Assembly (NCBI RefSeq): GCF_003148825.1
Contig: NZ_QGGZ01000013.1
Span: 62,001 to 126,000, forward strand
DNA: 64,000 nt
Origin: Streptomyces sp. CG 926
GTDB taxonomy: Bacteria > Actinomycetota > Actinomycetes > Streptomycetales > Streptomycetaceae
Reading direction: 5' to 3'
Shown here: piece by piece, positions 59,541-64,000 of the stretch
Numbering within the stretch: position 1 is the stretch's first letter
Layout of the letters: every line of letters starts with the position of its first letter
Notes under the pieces: model-generated
What the model was told of the DNA's origin: nothing
Database searches by the model: none
What the model saw: only the letters and a program-made list of their open reading frames with translations
Position numbers and translations under genes: made by a program

Positions 59541-59942
59541 GCCGCACCGTCCGTGCCGGCCGATTTCCTGAATCGCTCCATGCCGCGCTCGGCGCGGACC
59601 CTCAGGGAGGGACTGGGGTCCGGATTGCCGAAGGGGTCGTCCCACGGGGCGTATTCGGGCCCGTGCTGCATCGTGCCGCCGGGGGCCCTGCGGGGGAGCG
59701 GAACGGGGGCGTCCTCCGTGGGCACGAGGGTGTCGAGCGAGGCGTTCCAGCCGTCTTCGCCCCCGCCCTCGGGACACAGGCGGTAGACCGTGGTGCCGGT
59801 GTCCCCCGGGTACGTCTATGACCACACCTGTGCGGGAGGTTGCGGTGTCGTACGCGAGGTCGCCGCGCAGCGGCCAGCGGGGATCAGGGTCGTCCGCCTG
59901 CCGTCGTACGCGGTCATGGTCAGTGCGACGCGTGGAGGTCAT
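59537..59942 (-). pseudogene. Hypothetical protein gene with apparent frameshift in a C5 tract
   Basis: From ATG 59942 the frame reads MTSTRRTDHDRVRRQADDPD then WPLRGDLAYDTATSRTGVVI and DVPG. At the five-C tract 59803-59807 (G5 on the coding strand) the sensible text moves to another frame: GDTGTTVYRLCPEGGGEDGW then NASLDTLVPTEDAP, ending at 59537. Removing one base restores a single protein of about 134 residues. Either a real frameshift, a sequencing error or a slippage site. It is coupled to the next small gene by ATGA. Confidence 0.65.
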
Positions 59943-60000
59943 GTAGCGGAACGTATGCGCCCCGCTACGGAGCAATATGAATCCGTGGAATGTCCCCAGG

Positions 60001-61245
60001 TCAGTCCAGCGAAAATCGTCCGGTCATGCCGCGCAGCCGCTGGCGCGTAGCAGCCCGCTCCGCGTAGATGATCTTCCGCAGCGTCGCGCGTGCGACAGGG
60101 TGATTGCGGACCAGTTGGGGAGCGATACGTTCCGCGGTCTCCAGTTCGGTCAGGGCCTGGTCGCGGTTGCCGTCCCACAGCCACGCGCGGGCAAGGTCCA
60201 TGTGGTGGTGACCGAGCCTGGAGTTCGGCAGAACCGCGATGTGCGCGGGGTCCGCCTCGCGGTTGAGCCGGAGGGCCTTCGTCTGGTCACTCATCTCCAA
60301 GGCAGCGCTGACGCCATGGATGACGACGTTGCCGAGGCTGAACGTGACCGAGTGTCGGTCGTGGATCTCGGGCCCGACGTAGGAGTTGACCCGCTCGCCC
60401 GCCGTACGGGCGAGCGCGAGCCGCTCATCGGACCCAGCGGCGTTCCCGCTGCGCGCGGACGAGATCGCGGCACGCAGGTGCAGGGCGCCCCACATACGCA
60501 GGGCGAGAGGGGCGCCGGCCTCGTACTCGGCTTCGATGCCGGCGAGGGCCTTGTCCCCGAGGGCGAGGGCGTCGTCCCAGTCGGCCGACGCCCACGTGTC
60601 CCACATGCGCATCCACAGCGCCATCGCCGGCATCACAGGGTCACCTGAGAGCTGCGCGGACCAGGTGGCCCGTTCACAGGCCATGGCAACCAGCTCGGGA
60701 TGTCCGAGGGCATGGGCCGCGGTGTGCGCGAACTTGCAGGCCACCGCATAGATCGCGAACGCCTCTTCGCGTTCGTGGCCGACGGATGCCTCAGCGAGGG
60801 CTCGGGCCTCGCGCAGCATGTCCGGCAGCTCCTTCAATACGGCGGCGTTCGCCGCAGCGTCGCGCAGGCGGCGCAGGCGCTTCATGTCGTGCCACAGCAC
60901 CTCAGACGGCCTAGGCGTGCCGTCAAAGACGGGGGCCAGGTCGTAGCGGCGCAGCTCCCGGATGATGGAGGCTGCGGAGACCTGCCACTTGGTCTCGGCT
61001 CCTCCGCCTGAGTACGGACGCTCGATCAAGGTGTTCGGATGGCAGTGGAGCGCGGCGGCCACGGCGTTGATCAGCCCGGCCCGGTCCAGCTCGATCCGGC
61101 CCTTCTCCAGCTTGGACACCCAACCCTGAGACCGTCCGAGCGCGGCGGCAAGGTCGGCCTGAGTGATCCCGACCGAGAGCCGCTGCCGCCGGACCCGCTG
61201 TCCGATCCGCTCTTGCTCCTCGATGTACCCGCTCACATCCACCAC
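60001..61245 (-). CDS. XRE-family regulator with TPR-like C-terminal half
   Basis: The 414-residue protein begins with a helix-turn-helix: QRLSVGITQADLAAALGRSQ then GWVSKLEKGRIELDRAGL. Residues 90-400 are helical repeats typical of TPR-type sensors (LADALALGDKALAGIEAEYE- and RLALARTAGERVNSYVGPEI-like segments, LTELETAERIAPQLV). Such proteins respond to small peptides or to partners encoded nearby. The start is GTG 61245; GTG and ATG codons close by leave small uncertainty. It may have controlled the lost radical SAM gene downstream. Confidence 0.9.
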   Translation of the reverse strand: MVDVSGYIEEQERIGQRVRRQRLSVGITQADLAAALGRSQGWVSKLEKGRIELDRAGLINAVAAALHCHPNTLIERPYSGGGAETKWQVSAASIIRELRRYDLAPVFDGTPRPSEVLWHDMKRLRRLRDAAANAAVLKELPDMLREARALAEASVGHEREEAFAIYAVACKFAHTAAHALGHPELVAMACERATWSAQLSGDPVMPAMALWMRMWDTWASADWDDALALGDKALAGIEAEYEAGAPLALRMWGALHLRAAISSARSGNAAGSDERLALARTAGERVNSYVGPEIHDRHSVTFSLGNVVIHGVSAALEMSDQTKALRLNREADPAHIAVLPNSRLGHHHMDLARAWLWDGNRDQALTELETAERIAPQLVRNHPVARATLRKIIYAERAATRQRLRGMTGRFSLD

Positions 61246-61428
61246 CCCGATCTGCGAACGCTTCTGACGCGAAGGTACCGCTGGGGCGAGCCGGACGGTG
61301 GGCCTTGGCCAAGGGATCTCAAGATGCAGAAGCCCTTCGCGACGAGTCGGTGGCTCGCCCTGGGTCGATGTCAGCGGGGGCTTCTATGCTGGTTAGACGG
61401 GGTGCGGGGAGATGTCTGGGGGGACGTC

Positions 61429-61584
61429 ATGCCTGAATGGCTGCTCGCTGTGCTGATTCCGACCGGTCTGCTCGGAGTGGGTGTCTGCACGTTCCTGATC
61501 TGGGCTGCGCTGGGTACCGACATGCCGGTGGAACACCACTCCTCAATGCCCAGCAGCTGGAAGGGGCCAGAGGGCGGTGGCTGA
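61429..61584 (+). CDS. Small single-TM protein
   Basis: GGGGGGAC precedes ATG 61429, opening a 51-residue peptide with one membrane helix (WLLAVLIPTGLLGVGVCTFL) and a hydrophilic tail (PVEHHSSMPSSWKGPEGGG). It has good signals for expression but no known family. Confidence 0.5.
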   Translation: MPEWLLAVLIPTGLLGVGVCTFLIWAALGTDMPVEHHSSMPSSWKGPEGGG

Positions 61585-61750
61585 GGACAGCACGCGGGTC
61601 GCTCCCCGCGATCAGGCAGCCCGCGGGAGGGCCCTACCCAGATTGGCTGCCGGAAGGGGGCCTCTGCCGGGCCCAGCTGTGTCCGGGCCTTTGGCGCCGG
61701 GGCAAGCCTGCTGCCCTGCCTCTGTAGCTCCGTACTCTGCACCCACACCG

Positions 61751-62613
61751 TCAGACCTGAAGCTCGGCCACCAGACGCTCGGCCTCTTTCCTGGCCGGCG
61801 CCAGCAACGGATCCCCTTCGTACGCGTGCGCCCCGACGATCTTCGACAGGAAGAACAGGGACATCAGCCGCCCATCCCTGCTCTCCAAGTCCACCCGCCG
61901 CTCTTGGTGGACGCGGTCCGCGAGCGCCGGGACGGCCAGCGCGTTGCCCCACAGGGTTGCGGCGTTCAAGCCCCGGGGCGCCATGCCCCAGTCCTCCCAG
62001 TCAATGATGGAGAACTCCGGGCCCATCACGTTGGCCCAGGTCAGATCCGCATGAGCCGGCGCCCACTGCTCGATCTGCGTATCGGCGATGCCGGGGAAGA
62101 CCTCCCCGAGGGTCTGCGTCACCTCCTCTTGCGTGATCGTCACTGTGTCCGGTGTCGCGATCCGCGGTGTCTGCTGTGCGGCCAGGGCGTCCAGCGAGGA
62201 GGTCAGCGCTTCCCACCACGCATCCGGCAGGCCCGGGTCTGCGAGCACCAGGGCACCCTTGCCGACAGGCGGCGACGCAATCAGCTCCAGCTCATCTGCG
62301 CGCCACATCACCGGCTCGCCCGGCTCGCGCCACGCCACGCCACGCCCTGGTACCACTCAGGCATCGCGATCCCTTGCAGCACCGCGGCGGCCTCGGTCCC
62401 GTTCCAGCCCTGCGCGCCGATCCGCTCGAACCCCCGCCGCTCGATGCGCACCCATGTACCCCGCTCCGTACGACCGCCCAAGGAACGGCGCTTGCGTACC
62501 AGAGTCTGCCGATCCAATTTCACACGCAGAGCCGCTTCCGCGCGCTCCAGCACATCTTCCACCGGCTGACGGCGCAGATCCACCTGGGCAGCAACGGGCA
62601 GGGAACCAGGCAT
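61751..62613 (-). pseudogene. Aminoglycoside-phosphotransferase-like gene with 5-bp repeat frameshift
   Basis: From ATG 62613 (AAGGAGG ribosome site) the first frame gives a helical N-terminal lobe (VDLRRQPVEDVLERAEAALR, TWVRIERRGFERIGAQGW) to MPEWYQGVAWR. Past the repeat at 62329-62343 the text continues in another frame as EPGEPVMWRADELELIASPP and later HADLTWANVMGPEFSIIDWE, the APH catalytic loop (His-x-Asp-x4-Asn and the DxE metal site). With two instead of three GCCAC units the two halves join into one 286-residue protein. It is currently out of frame. Confidence 0.75.
62329..62343. repeat. Triple pentanucleotide repeat (GCCAC)3
   Basis: Three perfect copies of GCCAC lie inside the phosphotransferase-like gene. 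A change of one unit shifts the frame by 5 bases; two units would be in frame. This is the only clear short tandem repeat in a coding region that I noticed. Confidence 0.8.
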
Positions 62614-62872
62614 CACGACCTCCTTGGCGAACAGATGACCGTAGCAGAAGGAGGCCTACTGGAACGATCCGTCCGTCAACACAAGGTGCATCAACCTCAC
62701 TGCCGTCGCTGATCGTTGGAAGTGGGCGGCCGGAGGACCAGATCACGCGCCAGTGGGTCCATCGTCGTGGACGGCCGGAAGACGTCGCGGCCCTGATGGC
62801 GTTCTCGTAGGCCTTTCCCCCTCGTTCATCACTGCTGGCGTCGAAGCAGGTTGTATAGGCGTCACCGGCGGC

Positions 62873-63079
62873 TTTGTTGCTGGTCAGGAGTACGGCGCCG
62901 GGCGCGGCCAGAATGGAGGGGATGGCCAGCGAGGTGGTCTTCCCGGAGCGCGGTGCCATGATCGCTGCCGCGACGTCCTCGTAGCCCATGCGGACCTCGG
63001 TGCGGCTTCCCTGCAGGTTGTCGAGGCGGGTCGCCTTGTGATGGCCGGAGGGAGAGCGTAAGGACTGGGTGTCATTCAC
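62873..63079 (-). pseudogene. Fragment of a conjugative-transfer coupling ATPase (TraG/VirD4-like)
   Basis: The frame reads TEVRMGYEDVAAAIMAPRSG then KTTSLAIPSILAAPGAVLLT and SNKA. This is the Walker A region (APRSGKTT) and following strand of type IV coupling proteins as found in actinomycete integrative and conjugative elements (TSNK is typical). Sequence on both sides is unrelated and the ATPase lacks Walker B. It is evidence for former conjugative DNA in this flank. Confidence 0.7.
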
Positions 63080-63312
63080 AGAGCACGGTCTGGCTCGCCC
63101 TCAACCAGGGCCGTCCGGCCCCTCTAGGGCAGCCCCGCTGAAGGCTCCAGTGCTCCCTGGGTCTGGAGGCGGCGCGCCTCGACCTGGCCGGCTGAGGCCG
63201 ACAGTCGCGGATCAGGGCGCCGTAAGAAGGGCGTCAAGGAGGTGAGCTTGCTCGATTTATGTGCAGTTGCCATGTCTATGATCACGAGAAGTTCAAGGGG
63301 AGGGCACAGGAC

Positions 63313-63756
63313 ATGTCGGGGGAGTTCGACAGCGAGTGGGGCGCGTTACGCGACCACGCTGACGGTCGGCAAGTGGACATGCGGTTGAACGGCACAGGTG
63401 CGTCGGCAGGACCACTGGCGCCGGGGGGATCGGGGACCTTCGGGTCCACCCCGGCCGAGAAGACGGCGGCGGCGAACACGATCGAGACCGAGCTGCAGCC
63501 GAACACCAAGACGGCCACGGAGCATGCGGACGAGGCGACCAACGCCGCGGTGAAGGGCTTCGAGGACTGGGACACCGCCCCCGGCCTGAAGAAGGTCGCG
63601 GACACCTGGGACAAGCAGGCCAAGGTACTGATGGGCCGCCTCGGGTCCGAGAAGAGCGCCCTGCGGGGCGCCTCGGGTCTGTTCGTGCGCAACGACATCG
63701 GCCTGGGTGACCAGTTCCGACCGATCGGCGCCCGGTCGAAGCTCAACGGGCTCTAG
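63313..63756 (+). CDS. Probable helical secretion-associated protein
   Basis: The 147-residue protein starts MSGEFDSEWGALRDHADGRQ and contains helices with Trp (GFEDWDTAPGLKKVADTWDK then QAKVLMGRLGSEKSAL) and no signal peptide, like proteins encoded just before WXG100-type proteins in Streptomyces. GGGAGG lies upstream of ATG 63313, and the next gene begins 9 bases after its stop. Function unknown; the pairing suggests the type VII secretion or polymorphic toxin context. Confidence 0.6.
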   Translation: MSGEFDSEWGALRDHADGRQVDMRLNGTGASAGPLAPGGSGTFGSTPAEKTAAANTIETELQPNTKTATEHADEATNAAVKGFEDWDTAPGLKKVADTWDKQAKVLMGRLGSEKSALRGASGLFVRNDIGLGDQFRPIGARSKLNGL

Positions 63757-63765
63757 GGGGAAGCG

Positions 63766-64000
63766 GTGCTGACGTACCACGAAGTCATGACCACGGACCT
63801 CGGCCTACTGACGACGGCGGCAGGCAAGTGGGATTCGATGGCCGGTGAACTGAAGAAGGTCGAGACCCGCTACGGCGACAGCGTCCAGAAGATCACCATG
63901 GGCGAGAGCTGGACCGGTATCAGTGTCGGTGTGGCCCATACGAGCTTCGCGGCCACCCGCTACGAGTACTCCGCTGCCCAGATCCAGGCCAAGGCGGTCG
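63766..64000 (+). CDS. WXG100-like protein, 5' end only
   Basis: GTG 63766 follows GGGGGAAG and opens MLTYHEVMTTDLGLLTTAAG (first codon GTG), then KWDSMAGELKKVETRYGDSV and SWTGISVGVAHTSFAATRYE. The helix, W-x-G turn (SWTG) and helix resemble WXG100 or LXG-type N-terminal secretion domains. The frame is open at base 64000, so what follows, possibly a toxin domain, is unknown. Confidence 0.65.
   Translation, partial: MLTYHEVMTTDLGLLTTAAGKWDSMAGELKKVETRYGDSVQKITMGESWTGISVGVAHTSFAATRYEYSAAQIQAKAV

Overview
The window is very GC-rich, uses GTG and TTG starts freely, and is packed with short overlapping genes (ATGA, GTGA and TGATG junctions). The proteins (CmtR/CtpG, CopC/CopD, YcnI, DUF3093, DUF3105, a DivIVA paralogue, DnaB-N-like and XRE-TPR proteins) point to Streptomyces or a close relative. 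I infer an accessory chromosomal region or large plasmid: most of it is one long metal, metalloid and sulfur detoxification island, flanked by gene fragments on both sides. No integrase, tRNA, rRNA, CRISPR array or replication origin could be supported.

Left flank (1-8.6 kb). A run of overlapping genes for secreted proteins ends in a seven-bladed RCC1-type propeller. A graveyard follows: an internally deleted IS256-family transposase, a HEPN/Toprim-like fragment joined to a membrane-protein tail, and an SDR start joined head-on to a molybdopterin-dehydrogenase FAD domain. A cyclophilin, a PASTA-like membrane protein and a lipoprotein sit among them.

Copper, carbonic anhydrase and cation section (9-31 kb). 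This holds a CopC-CopD fusion, YcnI, PepSY and polytopic membrane proteins; a CmtR-like sensor; a cysteine-synthase-like enzyme coupled to an MFS exporter; a beta-carbonic anhydrase coupled to a SulP transporter; a CDF exporter; DUF305/DUF3105; and an overlapping operon copC, copD-ctaG, a 42-codon gene and a second beta-carbonic anhydrase.

Thiol, zinc and cadmium section (31-41 kb). DsbA, VKOR, TlpA and CcdA proteins form an extracytoplasmic thiol relay, followed by a CadC-like sensor and SCO1, a DivIVA paralogue, a ZIP transporter, a tiny seven-cysteine protein, a second CDF exporter, and cmtR-ctpG. Three loci (15.4, 21.8 and 38.3 kb) share one promoter/operator block, suggesting a CmtR-type regulon spread over 23 kb.

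Sulfur and arsenic section (42-57 kb). A persulfide dioxygenase-rhodanese and MFS pair diverges from an ArsR-rhodanese fusion followed by a cysteine desulfurase and a TauE/SafE exporter. Arsenic genes follow: arsC diverging from arsR, then aquaporin, an ArsO-like flavoprotein, an ACR3-like exporter, an ArsN-like acetyltransferase with a second ArsR, and another flavoprotein with an MFS exporter. Repeated candidate operators lie in front of the last two units.

Right flank (57-64 kb). A predicted nuclease is followed by fragments (CDF tail, DnaB-N-like, radical SAM, conjugative ATPase), two genes with apparent frameshifts (a C5 tract and a triple pentanucleotide repeat), an XRE-TPR regulator, and the start of what looks like a WXG100-type secretion operon cut by the window edge.
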